Source: Chloroflexota bacterium (GTDB taxonomy: Bacteria; Chloroflexota; Limnocylindria; P2-11E). From it: 64,000 bases of DNA. The stretch is taken from positions 1-64,000 of the forward strand of contig VBDX01000127.1 of NCBI GenBank assembly GCA_005881885.1. Direction: 5' to 3'. A program made the translations under genes and the position numbers. Of this stretch, positions 9,266 through 17,616 are shown one piece after another. How positions within the stretch are numbered: the stretch's first letter is position 1; every line of letters starts with the position of its first letter. The notes beneath the pieces were generated by a model. The model worked only from the letters and a program-made list of their open reading frames with translations. It was not told where the DNA came from and ran no database searches.

Positions 9266-10342
9266 ATGGAGCGGTTGCTTCGTTCGCTCGGGTTGGTGGG
9301 AATCCTCATCGTCGGGACCGCTTGCGGGAGTGGCATCGCGATGCCGCTGGCCGAAAGCGATCAGGCGAGTACGCCGGCCGCGCCCGTAGCTCAACAGACC
9401 GAGGCACCGCAACCGGCGCCGGCTCCTCGCGCCGCCTCGGCCCCGCGATCGGCGACCGCGACCCGCTTCCCATATGCCGCGCAGCCCGAATGGCTGCCCA
9501 CGCAGACGAACTACTGGGAAGGCCGCGGCGGCGCTCCGATCGATTACATCGTCATCCATTACACCGCCATCAGCTACGCGCGCACCCTTAGGGCGTTCAG
9601 CATTCGTGCCTCTGATGTGAGCGCGCACTACGTCATCCGTGGAGACGGCCACATTGCGCAGATCGTGGGCGAAGCGGACACCGCCTGGCACGCCGGCAGC
9701 GCCTGGTTCAATCGACATTCCATCGGCATCGAGCTCGAGCTCGATCGCATCACGAATCCCGCCTTCACGCCGGAGCAGTACTACGCCGCCGCGGTCCTCG
9801 CCTGCGCGATCTCAGCCCGCCACGAGATCCCGCTCGATCGCGCGCACGTCGTCGGCCACAACGAAGTCCCGGGAAGCACACACTCCGATCCCGGTCCGAC
9901 GTGGGGATGGCCACACTTCATGTATCTCACAAGCCTCTGCGCGCCGCCGACCGCGTCCACCGTCCATGCGAGCTTCGTCTCTGAGACGGCGTTCCCCGAG
10001 ATTGCCACGCATGAGGCCGCGAGAGTCTCGATCGTCCTGCGCAATACCGGCGCGACGGCGTGGCGCAAGGGCACCTCGCAGGAAGCGCGTCTGGGAATCT
10101 CGAACAACGATCCGCGGCTGGCCTTCCTCGGCGATGGCTGGCCGGCGCCGGATCGCCCGGCGGTCCAGGCCGAGGACCTCGTTCCGCCGGGCGGTGCCGC
10201 CACGTTCAGCTTCGGAGTGAAGGGAACGCGGCCAGGCACCTTCCTGGTCCCGCTACGTGGGGTCGTGGACGGCGCGGCGTGGATGGACGACCTCGGGATC
10301 TACACGGTCATTACCGTTCTCGAGAAGAGCGCCCGCTTCTAA
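9266..10342 (+). CDS. secreted N-acetylmuramoyl-L-alanine amidase (amidase_2/PGRP) with C-terminal NBR1-like Ig domain
   Basis: A lipoprotein (leader ending VGTAC) with an Ala/Pro linker, then an amidase_2 domain: IVIHYTAIS, SAHYVIRGDGHIAQ, HSIGIELEL and VVGHNEVPGSTHSDPGP, which supply the zinc His ligands. It would cleave peptidoglycan stem peptides outside the membrane. The last 110 residues form an Ig-like module (RNTGATAWRKG ... GVVDGAAWMDDLGIYTV) that reappears in the glycosidase at 11370. GGAGG touches the ATG directly; the same GGAGG is 9 bases from a TTG at 9275, which may be the true start. Confidence 0.85.
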   Translation: MERLLRSLGLVGILIVGTACGSGIAMPLAESDQASTPAAPVAQQTEAPQPAPAPRAASAPRSATATRFPYAAQPEWLPTQTNYWEGRGGAPIDYIVIHYTAISYARTLRAFSIRASDVSAHYVIRGDGHIAQIVGEADTAWHAGSAWFNRHSIGIELELDRITNPAFTPEQYYAAAVLACAISARHEIPLDRAHVVGHNEVPGSTHSDPGPTWGWPHFMYLTSLCAPPTASTVHASFVSETAFPEIATHEAARVSIVLRNTGATAWRKGTSQEARLGISNNDPRLAFLGDGWPAPDRPAVQAEDLVPPGGAATFSFGVKGTRPGTFLVPLRGVVDGAAWMDDLGIYTVITVLEKSARF

Positions 10343-10352
10343 AAACGGGCGC
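10329..10352 (+). terminator. GC-rich hairpin spanning the amidase stop codon
   Basis: GCGCCCG and CGGGCGC pair over 7 bp around a 10-base loop that contains the TAA stop. No T-run follows, so it may instead be an mRNA-end stabiliser or an attenuator. The rest of the 216-base gap to the next gene shows nothing recognisable. Confidence 0.3.
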
Positions 10353-10558
10353 GCGACGCGTTGCGCGATGGAGGTCGCGCAAGGCGCCGATCTCGCCGCC
10401 CGTGGTGCAGGTCGTGGTGGATCATCAGTTCCCAGAACAATTCGTCGTCGGTCAGCGGTTATGAGGCCCTTCTTATGGAATTGTTAGACCTCGCTTGAGC
10501 CGCTTTCATGATCCGCTCGTAAAGTCAGCGGAACACGCCTCATTGAGGAGTACCCCGA

Positions 10559-11263
10559 GTGAAGAACCCTGCATCCGCTCGTCCCATCGCGGTCGCCGCC
10601 CTCGCGAGCTTCCTGGCGGCGGCGTGCGGCGGATCCGCCTCGCCGGCCACGACGACCTCGACGCCCACGCCGTCGACGACGACGACCGCGACGCCGGCTG
10701 CGACCACAGCGGCGTCGGCCAGCGTTTGGACGGTGAGCGACAAATCGAAAGCCACCATTCGCGTTCGCGAGCAGCTTGTCGGCGTCAGCCTCCCATCCGA
10801 CGCCGTGCTCACCGCGACCGGCGCGATCGGGTCGTTCGACCTGAACGGCGATGGCACATTCGCATCGGGATCGAAGATCAGCTTCGACGTCAGCACGCTC
10901 TCGAGCGATGAGCGCAATCGCGACAGCTTCATCAAGCAGGACACCTTGCAGGTCCGCCAGTTTCCCAAGGCCGAGTTCGTGCCCACAAAGGTGAGCGGGC
11001 TCTCCCTGCCGCTCGCGACGAACGGCAGCTTCACGTTCACACTGACCGGCAACATGACCATCCGCGGCAAGACCAAGGAGGTCACGTTCGACGTCGTGGC
11101 CAAGCGCGACGGCAGCGATCTCACCGCCACCGCCACGGCGAATCCCAGTTGGAAGTTCGGCGACTTCGGTATGACCGCGCCATCGGTGCCGCTCCGCGTC
11201 GTGAGCGTGACGGACGAGATTCGCGTGACCATCGATCTGGTCGCGACGGGACCGAAGAGCTAG
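10559..11263 (+). CDS. YceI family lipoprotein
   Basis: 234 residues from GTG 10559 (GAGGAG upstream). The leader ends in a lipobox (AAAC) and is followed by a Thr/Pro/Ala linker rich in TTTTATPAAT. The mature part is a YceI lipocalin-like barrel: WTVSDKSKATIRVREQL at the start, GSKISFDVSTLSSDE, RDSFIKQDTLQVRQFP and LTGNMTIRGKTKEVTFDV. YceI proteins bind isoprenoid or amphiphilic ligands in the periplasm or outside the cell. It sits among other exported proteins. Confidence 0.9.
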   Translation: MKNPASARPIAVAALASFLAAACGGSASPATTTSTPTPSTTTTATPAATTAASASVWTVSDKSKATIRVREQLVGVSLPSDAVLTATGAIGSFDLNGDGTFASGSKISFDVSTLSSDERNRDSFIKQDTLQVRQFPKAEFVPTKVSGLSLPLATNGSFTFTLTGNMTIRGKTKEVTFDVVAKRDGSDLTATATANPSWKFGDFGMTAPSVPLRVVSVTDEIRVTIDLVATGPKS

Positions 11264-11369
11264 GACCTGTAGCTCGACGGTAGCAACTTGGACTACCGAA
11301 GCATCATCAGATCGGCGCATGACTCTGGCGTTCGTATTGCCGCGGCGCGACCGGCGTTAGCCGTGAAGA

Positions 11370-12680
11370 GTGGGATTGCGGGTGCTCGCGCCGTTGGCGG
11401 TCGTCGCCCTCATGGTGAGTTGGCTCGGTGGTCCATTGCCGATCGCGCGTGCCGCGACCGCGGCTGCGACATGCAGCGGTAGCACCGGACCTGGTATCCC
11501 GCCGCCGGCGAGCCTTCCCGCGGGGATCGGCGGATTCCACGCGCAGTGGTACGGGCAGAGCGGATATCCCACGCTCTGTCCCGGGCAGCGTTCGACGGCG
11601 ACGGTCGCCTACTACAACAGCGGATCGCTGGGATGGGTGAGCGGGCGCATGGGCGAGGTCGCGTATCTGGGGACGTGGGGTCCGGAGCCGGGACAGGATG
11701 CGGCGAGCCCGCTGGGCGGCGATGGCGCGCTCGGTTCTCCGGCGACGGGATGGCCGCGCTACAACCGCATCGCCATGCAGCCGGCCGCGTACGTCGGGCC
11801 CGGCCAGGTCGCCTGGTTCCAGTTCACGATCCAGGCGCCCGCCACGGCCGGTTACTACCGCCTCTATCTGCGTCCGCTCGTCGAAGGCGCGACCTGGATG
11901 GAGGACTTCGGCGTGTTCTGGCTCGTCACCGTCCTCAACGCCGATGGCACCCCGCCGACTCCCGCGCCGAGCGGAACCGGGTACAGCTTCCAGAACGTCG
12001 CGACGGTGCGCGGCACGTTCGGCGTGCACCTCATCAAGGAGCGGCTCTCCGACGTCACGGTGAAGACGTTGACGGCGAACAGCACGGACTGCTTCAACAA
12101 TTGCCCGGCCAAACCGCTCGCCCAATACGCACTCGAGAACGCCGCGTACGCCGGCATGAATGGCACATATCTTTGCCCGCCGGACTACGCGGACTGTGCA
12201 AGCAAGGTGAACTCGTACGAGTACGCCGTGTTCAACAGCGTGCTGCGCAAGTGGCTCAATCCGCGCGCGATCAACAGCCAGAACGGTCTCGCGGTCTGGA
12301 ACGGCGCGACGCCCACGTTCTACCGCCGCGGCGCCACCTACGCACAAAGCTCCGCGTCGCAGACCCCGCCCACCGCGGCGATCTCGAACTATCCGCTCCT
12401 GCTCCAAGGCGGCGCGGTCGTCGACTCGACCGCCGAGCAGAGCCCTACGCAAATGCTGCGCGGCACCAAGGGCGCGATCGGCGTCGACGGAACGTACGTG
12501 TACCTGGCGATCGTCACCGGAGCCACCATGACCGAGTCGGCGTTTGCGCTCCAGGCGCTCGGCGTAAGGGACGCGCTCAATCTCGACGGCGGCGGCACCG
12601 CCGCGATGTGGATCGGCGGTTCGTACAAGGTCGGCCCCGGCCGCCAGCTCCCGAACGCGGTGCTCTTCACCAAACCGTAG
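11370..12680 (+). CDS. secreted phosphodiester glycosidase (NAGPA/DUF2233) with N-terminal NBR1-like Ig domain
   Basis: 436 residues from GTG 11370 with a Sec signal (ALMVSWLGGPLPIARA). Residues 50-190 form an Ig-like module (STATVAYYNSGSLGWVSG ... LVEGATWMEDFGVFWLVTV) homologous to the C-terminal module of the amidase at 9266. The rest is the phosphodiester glycosidase domain known from the uncovering enzyme NAGPA and bacterial relatives: GTKGAIGVDGTYVYLAIV and the diagnostic DALNLDGGGTAAMW. It likely acts on phosphodiester-linked sugars of cell-wall polymers. The start context lacks an SD. Confidence 0.85.
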   Translation: MGLRVLAPLAVVALMVSWLGGPLPIARAATAAATCSGSTGPGIPPPASLPAGIGGFHAQWYGQSGYPTLCPGQRSTATVAYYNSGSLGWVSGRMGEVAYLGTWGPEPGQDAASPLGGDGALGSPATGWPRYNRIAMQPAAYVGPGQVAWFQFTIQAPATAGYYRLYLRPLVEGATWMEDFGVFWLVTVLNADGTPPTPAPSGTGYSFQNVATVRGTFGVHLIKERLSDVTVKTLTANSTDCFNNCPAKPLAQYALENAAYAGMNGTYLCPPDYADCASKVNSYEYAVFNSVLRKWLNPRAINSQNGLAVWNGATPTFYRRGATYAQSSASQTPPTAAISNYPLLLQGGAVVDSTAEQSPTQMLRGTKGAIGVDGTYVYLAIVTGATMTESAFALQALGVRDALNLDGGGTAAMWIGGSYKVGPGRQLPNAVLFTKP

Positions 12681-12763
12681 CGGAGCTCGCTCGGTCGTCG
12701 CGCATCCGGTTCAGGGTTCAGGCGTAGTGTGTCCCCTGAGTTAGTAGCAGGGGAGGACAGGCC

Positions 12764-13267
12764 GTGCCAAAGCATCCAGTCACGCATTTCGAGGTGAACG
12801 CGCGCGACGCGAAGGCGCAGCAGAAGTTCTACGCGGACCTCTTCGGTTGGGGCATCGACACGAACAATCCCCAGGACTACGGGATCATCGACACAAAGAC
12901 GAAGGGGCACGGCATCAACGGGGGCATCGGCGCGAGCCAGGACGGCCGCAACTGGATCACGTTCTACGTCGAGACGCCCGATCCGGCGCAGACCTTGAGC
13001 AAGGTCGAGCGGCTAGGCGGGCGGACGGTGATGCCGCCGATGGACATGGCGGGACTCACCTATGCGCTCTTCGCGGATCCCGAGGGCAACGTCATCGGTC
13101 TCGCGAAGATGACGAACGGGCAGCAACAGTCGCAACCCACGAACGGCGCGAAGGCCGCGACGAAGACCGCGAAGAAGACCTCGACCGCGCGGAAGAAGAC
13201 GACGGCGCGGAAGAAAACGACGGCGCGGGCGTCATCGACTCGGAGGCGGACGGCGAAGCGCCGCTAG
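12764..13267 (+). CDS. VOC (glyoxalase-like) protein with a histone-H1-like basic tail
   Basis: 167 residues; the GTG at 12764 has AGGGGAGG upstream. Residues 1-120 form a VOC module of the CFP-30/27 kDa-antigen kind: THFEVNARDAKAQQKFYADLFGW, DYGIIDT, GINGGIGAS, VETPDPAQTLSKVERLGG and ALFADPEGNVIGL. The last 45 residues are an extreme Lys/Ala/Thr/Arg tail (KTAKKTSTARKKTTARKK-type repeats) like bacterial H1-like proteins. The fold suggests a small-molecule or metal-binding dimer; the tail suggests nucleic-acid or polyanion binding. The last four bases are shared with the convergent gene. Confidence 0.88.
   Translation: MPKHPVTHFEVNARDAKAQQKFYADLFGWGIDTNNPQDYGIIDTKTKGHGINGGIGASQDGRNWITFYVETPDPAQTLSKVERLGGRTVMPPMDMAGLTYALFADPEGNVIGLAKMTNGQQQSQPTNGAKAATKTAKKTSTARKKTTARKKTTARASSTRRRTAKRR
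13185..13232 (+). repeat. 18-bp tandem repeat coding the Lys/Arg tail
   Basis: Units of 18 bases (accgcgcggaagaagacg and near copies) repeat about 2.7 times and code for the TARKKT unit. Slippage at such a repeat would change tail length without shifting the frame. Confidence 0.75.
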
Positions 13268-13599
13268 TTCGCGGCGCGTAGCTCGAACGTGAGCCGGCGG
13301 ATGCGTTCGCCGTCGGTCTCGAAGTGCCAGGTCGTGTAGTTGGCGAAGATGCCGGGAGCGCGGGTCAGGGTCGTGACGCGCACGTCCGTCCCCTCCTCCT
13401 TCTCTTCGCGCAGGCTCTGCACGAGCTCCGACGGAGCCATGCGGATCATCTGACGGACGCCGTCGCGTCCCTGGAAGGGCACGGGGACGCCGGGGATCGT
13501 CACGACGACGTCGTCCGCGCAAAGTGCGGCCGCGGCGTCCGCGTCGCGCGATTGCACCGCCTGCACGAATGAGCGCGCGACGTCGAGTGAGTTGCCCAT
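13264..13599 (-). CDS. SnoaL/NTF2-like protein
   Basis: 111 residues with the cone-shaped NTF2-like pattern: SLDVARSFVQAVQSRDADAAAALCADDVVVTIPG at the start, FQGRDGVRQMI in the middle and ANYTTWHFETDGERIRRLTFELRAAN at the end. Such proteins are isomerases, hydrolases or ligand carriers; no catalytic assignment is possible. Its stop overlaps the VOC gene stop within the palindrome CTAG (13264-13267). Confidence 0.8.
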   Translation of the reverse strand: MGNSLDVARSFVQAVQSRDADAAAALCADDVVVTIPGVPVPFQGRDGVRQMIRMAPSELVQSLREEKEEGTDVRVTTLTRAPGIFANYTTWHFETDGERIRRLTFELRAAN

Positions 13600-13605
13600 G
13601 CTCGG

Positions 13606-13611
13606 ATGCTA
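13606..13611 (-). promoter_or_regulatory. -10-like element TAGCAT of the NTF2-like gene
   Basis: TAGCAT on the minus strand ends 6 bases before the ATG at 13599, too close for a leader with a ribosome binding site. Confidence 0.45.
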
Positions 13612-13638
13612 GTAGTCACCGAGCGGTGCGTCCTCTCC

Positions 13639-13667
13639 TTGACCGACCTTTACGCCGGAACTAGCCT
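13639..13667 (+). promoter_or_regulatory. candidate sigma-70-type promoter of the cox operon
   Basis: TTGACC (13639-13644), a 17-base spacer and TAGCCT (13662-13667). Transcription would begin near 13674, giving a leader of about 120 bases before coxS, unlike the leaderless units elsewhere in the window. It is the only place where a good -35 box with ideal spacing was found. Confidence 0.45.
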
Positions 13668-13711
13668 GAGGCCGCCTTTTTTCCGAGGCGGGGAGCATCA
13701 AGGGGGCGGCC

Positions 13712-13789
13712 ATGTTCAGAGGTCTCTTGCATGCACACCCTCCGCCGCTCCAGGCATCGTCGAGCGACGAACGGCGCGGTAGGAGGTAG
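13712..13789 (+). CDS. possible leader peptide ORF upstream of coxS (25 codons)
   Basis: ATG 13712 opens 25 codons rich in His, Pro and Arg (MFRGLLHAHPPP...). Its TAG stop lies inside the purine-rich AGGAGGTAGGAA that serves coxS, so translating ribosomes would end on the coxS Shine-Dalgarno sequence. No SD of its own is obvious apart from AGGGGGCGG. It may be chance. Confidence 0.25.
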   Translation: MFRGLLHAHPPPLQASSSDERRGRR

Positions 13790-13792
13790 GAA

Positions 13793-14299
13793 ATGGCGCA
13801 GGCGATCACGGTCACGGTCAACGGGACGAAGCGGACCAAGGACGTCGAACCTAGTCAGCTTCTCGTCGAGCTCCTCCGCGACACGCTTGGGCTCACCGGC
13901 ACACACGTCGGCTGCGACACCAGTCAGTGCGGCGCCTGCACCGTCCTCGTCGACGGCCGCGCGACGAAGTCCTGCACGATCCTCGCGGTCCAGACCGACG
14001 GCGCCGAGGTCGTGACCGTCGAAGGCCTCGCCAAGAACGGCGAGCTCCATCCGGTCCAACGCGCATTCGCGAGCGAACACGCGCTCCAGTGCGGCTTCTG
14101 CACCCCGGGCTTGATGATCACCGCCGTCGACTTCCTCGCCCGCAACGCCTCGCCGAGCGATGCCGAGATACGCCACGCGATCGAGGGCAACCTCTGCCGC
14201 TGCACCGGCTACCACAACATCGTGAACGCCATCAGGTCCGCAGCCGCAATGATGACGATGAGCGCACAGTCGAAGGTCGCCGCGGAGGTGAAGCGATGA
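13793..14299 (+). CDS. coxS: form II CO-dehydrogenase-like (2Fe-2S) small subunit, coxS type
   Basis: 168 residues carrying both [2Fe-2S] domains of the xanthine-dehydrogenase family: plant-ferredoxin type [15 protein letters not shown], then QCGFCTPG and [10 protein letters not shown]. It passes electrons from the Mo site to the FAD subunit. AGGAGG lies 7 bases before the ATG. It overlaps the large-subunit gene by ATGA. Gene order S-L-M is that of form II (BMS-type) clusters, not the M-S-L of true CO dehydrogenase. Confidence 0.93.
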   Translation: MAQAITVTVNGTKRTKDVEPSQLLVELLRDTLGLTGTHVGCDTSQCGACTVLVDGRATKSCTILAVQTDGAEVVTVEGLAKNGELHPVQRAFASEHALQCGFCTPGLMITAVDFLARNASPSDAEIRHAIEGNLCRCTGYHNIVNAIRSAAAMMTMSAQSKVAAEVKR

Positions 14300-16656
14300 C
14301 CACTGCCACGACGACGACCTACATCGGGACGCGCCTCCAGCGCAAGGAAGACCCGCGCCTCATCACCGGCAGCGGCCTGTTCACGGACGATGTGACGCTC
14401 CCGGGGATGGTCTACGTGAGCCTGGTCCGCAGCCCGCACGCCCATGCGCGGATCCGGCGCATCGACACGTCAGCGGCGACGAAGGAGCCCGGCGTGGTCG
14501 CGGTGCTGACCGGTAAGGACCTCGAGGCCACCGGCGTGTTGCCTGTCTTCATCTCGGTCCCAAAGCAGAGCACCTCGAAGCACATGCCGATCGCGACCGA
14601 TAAGGTCCGGTACGCCGGCGATGCCGTCGCGGCGGTCGTGGCCGAGACCCGCGACGCCGCGAAGCGCGCGGCGGACGCAGTCACGGTGGATTACGAGCCG
14701 CTCCCCGTCGTGGTCGACGCGACCAAGGCGCTCGAGCCGGGCGCGCCGATCGTCAACGAGGAGCTCGGGACGAACCTCGTCTTCACCTATCCGGTGAAGG
14801 GCGGGGACATCGACAAGGCCTTCGGGGACGCCGAAGTGAAAGTCTCTCTGCACTTAGTGAACCAGCGTCTCATCGCGAACGCGATGGAGCCCCGCTCGGC
14901 CGCAGCCAAGTTCGAGGCAGGAGAGCTCACGCTCTGGTCGACGACGCAGATCCCACACTTCGTACAGCTCATCGCCTCGCTGAACCTCGGGCTCTCGCAG
15001 AACAAGGTGCGCGTGATCGCGCCTGAGGTCGGCGGTGGGTTCGGCAGCAAGCTGCAGGTCTATGCCGAGGAGCTCCTGGTCGGGCACCTCGCGAAGACCC
15101 TCGGCCGCCCGGTGAAGTGGACCGAGGAGCGGCGTGAGGGATACCTCGCCACGGTGCATGGGCGCGATCTCGTAGGGGACATCGAGGTCGCCGCGAAGCG
15201 CGACGGCACCATCCTTGGGGTCCGCATCCGAACCGTGGCGAACATGGGCGCTTATTTACAGGCGTTCGCCCCGGTGAGCGCGACGATCCTTCACGCGTTC
15301 ATCATTCCCGGCCCGTACATCATCCCGGCGTTCGACATCGAGATCCGCGGCGCATATACGAACACGACGCCGGTGGATGCCTATCGCGGAGCCGGCCGTC
15401 CCGAGGCCATCTACGCGATGGAGCGCGCGATCGATCGCCTGGCCGACGAGATCGGCATGGACCCTGCGGAGGTCCGGCGAAAGAACTTCATCCCGCCTGA
15501 CGCCTTCCCGTTCAACACGATCACCGGCATCACCTACGACAGCGGCAACTACGCCCCCGCGCTCGATCGCGCCCTTGCCATGGCCGACTACAAAGGGTTC
15601 GAGAAGCGTCGCGCCGAATCGAAGGGCCGCGGCAACTACCGGGGTATCGGGATCTCGAGCTACGTCGAGATCTGCGGCCTCGCGCCGTCGAAGGCGAACT
15701 CAGCTCTCGGCGTGGGCTGGGGAGGCTACGAAAGCGCGCGCATCCGCGTCCATCCGACGGGAGCGGTGCAGGTCTTCACCGGCACGTCTCCGCACGGTCA
15801 GGGCCACGAGACCTCCTGGTCGCAGATCGCGGCCGACGCCCTCGGGATCAGCCCGAACGACATCGAGGTCCGGCACGGCGACACGTTCGAGTCGCCGGGC
15901 ATGGGGGTCGGCACGTTCGGGAGCCGCAGCCTTCCGGTGGGCGGCATCGCCGTGCACAAAGCCGCGGAGAAGATCCGCGAGAAGGTCATCCAGATCGGCG
16001 CGCATCTGCTCGAGGCGTCGCCCGACGACGTCGTCATCGAGGGCGGCAAGGTCTTCGTGAAGGGCGTCCCCGAAAAGGCGAAGAACTTCGGCGACGTCTC
16101 CATGGCGGCGTACGTTGCGAACAATCTGCCGGCGGGCATGGAGCCGGGGCTCGAAGCGACGGTCTATTACGACCCGCCGAACTTCACGTTCCCCTTCGGC
16201 ACGCACGTCGCCGAGGTCGAGATCGACGGCGAGACCGGCGCAGTGGAGCTCGTGCGCTACTCGGCGTGCGACGACTGCGGCCGCCAGATCAATCCGATGA
16301 TCGTCGAGGGGCAGCTCCATGGCGGCATCGCGCAGGGCATCGGGCAGGCGCTTTACGAGGGCGCGGTCTACGACGACAACGGCCAGCTGCTCTCGGGAAG
16401 CATGATGGAGTACCACGTCCCGACCGCCGAAGACGTGCCCGCGTTCAAGCTCGACCACACGGTCACGCTCACGAAGACGAACCCGCTCGGCGTGAAGGGC
16501 GTTGGCGAGGCGGGCACGATCGGCTCGACGCCAGCGGTGGTCAACGCCGTGATCGACGCGCTCTCGCCGCTCGGGATCAAGCACCTCGACATGCCGCTCA
16601 CGCCGGAGAAGATCTGGCGGGCCACCCTGAAGTCCAAGGGGGAGGGAAAGCGATGA
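14296..16656 (+). CDS. coxL: form II CO-dehydrogenase-like molybdopterin large subunit, coxL type
   Basis: 786 residues; the start at 14296 (ATGA overlap) gives the family N-terminus [19 protein letters not shown]. Mo-cofactor motifs are [15 protein letters not shown] and the catalytic Glu in GVGEAGT near the C-terminus. The active-site loop at residues 362-368 reads AYRGAGR, the form II signature; form I enzymes that oxidise CO at trace levels have AYXCSFR with an essential Cys. The Cys is absent here, so the substrate may be CO with low affinity, an aldehyde or an N-heterocycle. Coupled to coxM by another ATGA overlap. Confidence 0.93.
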   Translation: MTTATTTTYIGTRLQRKEDPRLITGSGLFTDDVTLPGMVYVSLVRSPHAHARIRRIDTSAATKEPGVVAVLTGKDLEATGVLPVFISVPKQSTSKHMPIATDKVRYAGDAVAAVVAETRDAAKRAADAVTVDYEPLPVVVDATKALEPGAPIVNEELGTNLVFTYPVKGGDIDKAFGDAEVKVSLHLVNQRLIANAMEPRSAAAKFEAGELTLWSTTQIPHFVQLIASLNLGLSQNKVRVIAPEVGGGFGSKLQVYAEELLVGHLAKTLGRPVKWTEERREGYLATVHGRDLVGDIEVAAKRDGTILGVRIRTVANMGAYLQAFAPVSATILHAFIIPGPYIIPAFDIEIRGAYTNTTPVDAYRGAGRPEAIYAMERAIDRLADEIGMDPAEVRRKNFIPPDAFPFNTITGITYDSGNYAPALDRALAMADYKGFEKRRAESKGRGNYRGIGISSYVEICGLAPSKANSALGVGWGGYESARIRVHPTGAVQVFTGTSPHGQGHETSWSQIAADALGISPNDIEVRHGDTFESPGMGVGTFGSRSLPVGGIAVHKAAEKIREKVIQIGAHLLEASPDDVVIEGGKVFVKGVPEKAKNFGDVSMAAYVANNLPAGMEPGLEATVYYDPPNFTFPFGTHVAEVEIDGETGAVELVRYSACDDCGRQINPMIVEGQLHGGIAQGIGQALYEGAVYDDNGQLLSGSMMEYHVPTAEDVPAFKLDHTVTLTKTNPLGVKGVGEAGTIGSTPAVVNAVIDALSPLGIKHLDMPLTPEKIWRATLKSKGEGKR

Positions 16657-17522
16657 TCACGCACCCCTTCAGCTATCAGGCCCCCTCGACGATCGAGGAA
16701 GCGATCGCGACACTCGGTCGTTCCCGTGACGGCAAGGTGCTGGCTGGCGGGCACAGCCTCCTTCCGCTCATGAAGCTCGGGCTGGCACAGCCCGACACGC
16801 TTGTCGATATCCGCAAGATCGCATCGCTCCGCGACATCCGCGCCGAAGCCGACGGGACGATCGTGGTCGGCACGCTCGCGACGCATCGCTCGATCGCCGA
16901 AGACCGGACGATCGGGGCGAAGCTCGCCGCGCTGGCCGAGGCGGCGGCCGCAGTCGGCGACCCTCAAGTACGCTCGCGCGGCACCATCGGCGGAAGCCTG
17001 GCTCATGCCGATCCCGCGGCCGACGAGCCCGCACCGACTCTCGCGTTCGACGCGATCATCCGCGCGATCGGAAGCAAAGGGAAGCGCGACATCCCGGCGC
17101 GCGAATTCTTCAAGGCCCCGTTCGAGACCGCGCTGGCACCGGGCGAGATCGCCGCCGAGATCCGCTTTCCGGCGCAGCCCGGCCGTACCGGCAGCGCGTA
17201 TCTCAAGTTCCGGCATCCCGCATCGCGGTTCGCCGTGGTCGGGGTCGCGGCGGTGGTGACCGCGAAAGCTGACGGCACCATCGAGCGCGCTGCGATCGGC
17301 GTCACCGGCGCGGCTGAAGCGCCATTCCGCGCGACGGCCGCGGAGCGGGCCATCACCGGCACGAAGGGCGACGCGAAGGCGATCGCCGCGGCGGCCGCGA
17401 AAGCCGCGGAGGGGATGACCACGCTATCGGACCTGGCGGCATCCTCCGAGTACCGGCGTCATCTCGTCAGCGTGTACGCGAAACGCGCGCTGGAGCGCGC
17501 GACGCAGCGCGCCCGAGGCTAG
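16653..17522 (+). CDS. coxM: form II CO-dehydrogenase-like FAD-binding medium subunit, coxM type
   Basis: 289 residues with the two flavin-binding motifs of the family, AGGHSLLPLMKLGLAQP and TIGGSLAHADPAAD, and the conserved LRDIRAEADGTIVVGTLATHRSIAE. It receives electrons from the small subunit and passes them to a quinone or other acceptor. Starts inside the coxL stop (ATGA), completing a tightly coupled S-L-M operon. The next gene, a MoxR ATPase, follows after 94 bases. Confidence 0.93.
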   Translation: MITHPFSYQAPSTIEEAIATLGRSRDGKVLAGGHSLLPLMKLGLAQPDTLVDIRKIASLRDIRAEADGTIVVGTLATHRSIAEDRTIGAKLAALAEAAAAVGDPQVRSRGTIGGSLAHADPAADEPAPTLAFDAIIRAIGSKGKRDIPAREFFKAPFETALAPGEIAAEIRFPAQPGRTGSAYLKFRHPASRFAVVGVAAVVTAKADGTIERAAIGVTGAAEAPFRATAAERAITGTKGDAKAIAAAAAKAAEGMTTLSDLAASSEYRRHLVSVYAKRALERATQRARG

Positions 17523-17600
17523 TCGACCCCAGCACGAGCGTGCGCCGGCGCAGGGGGGAAACGCCGGCGCACGCCGATCGATTGGGGCCTCGTACCCCCA

Positions 17601-17606
17601 TAGACT
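17601..17606 (+). promoter_or_regulatory. -10-like element TAGACT before the MoxR gene
   Basis: TAGACT ends 10 bases before the ATG at 17617, so the ATPase may also be transcribed on its own with almost no leader. Confidence 0.35.
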
Positions 17607-17616
17607 TCTGGCGCAC

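Noticed and set aside
14296-16656. Annotation of the large subunit as true aerobic CO dehydrogenase (form I)
   Set aside because: The active-site loop is AYRGAGR without the Cu-binding Cys, and the gene order is S-L-M.
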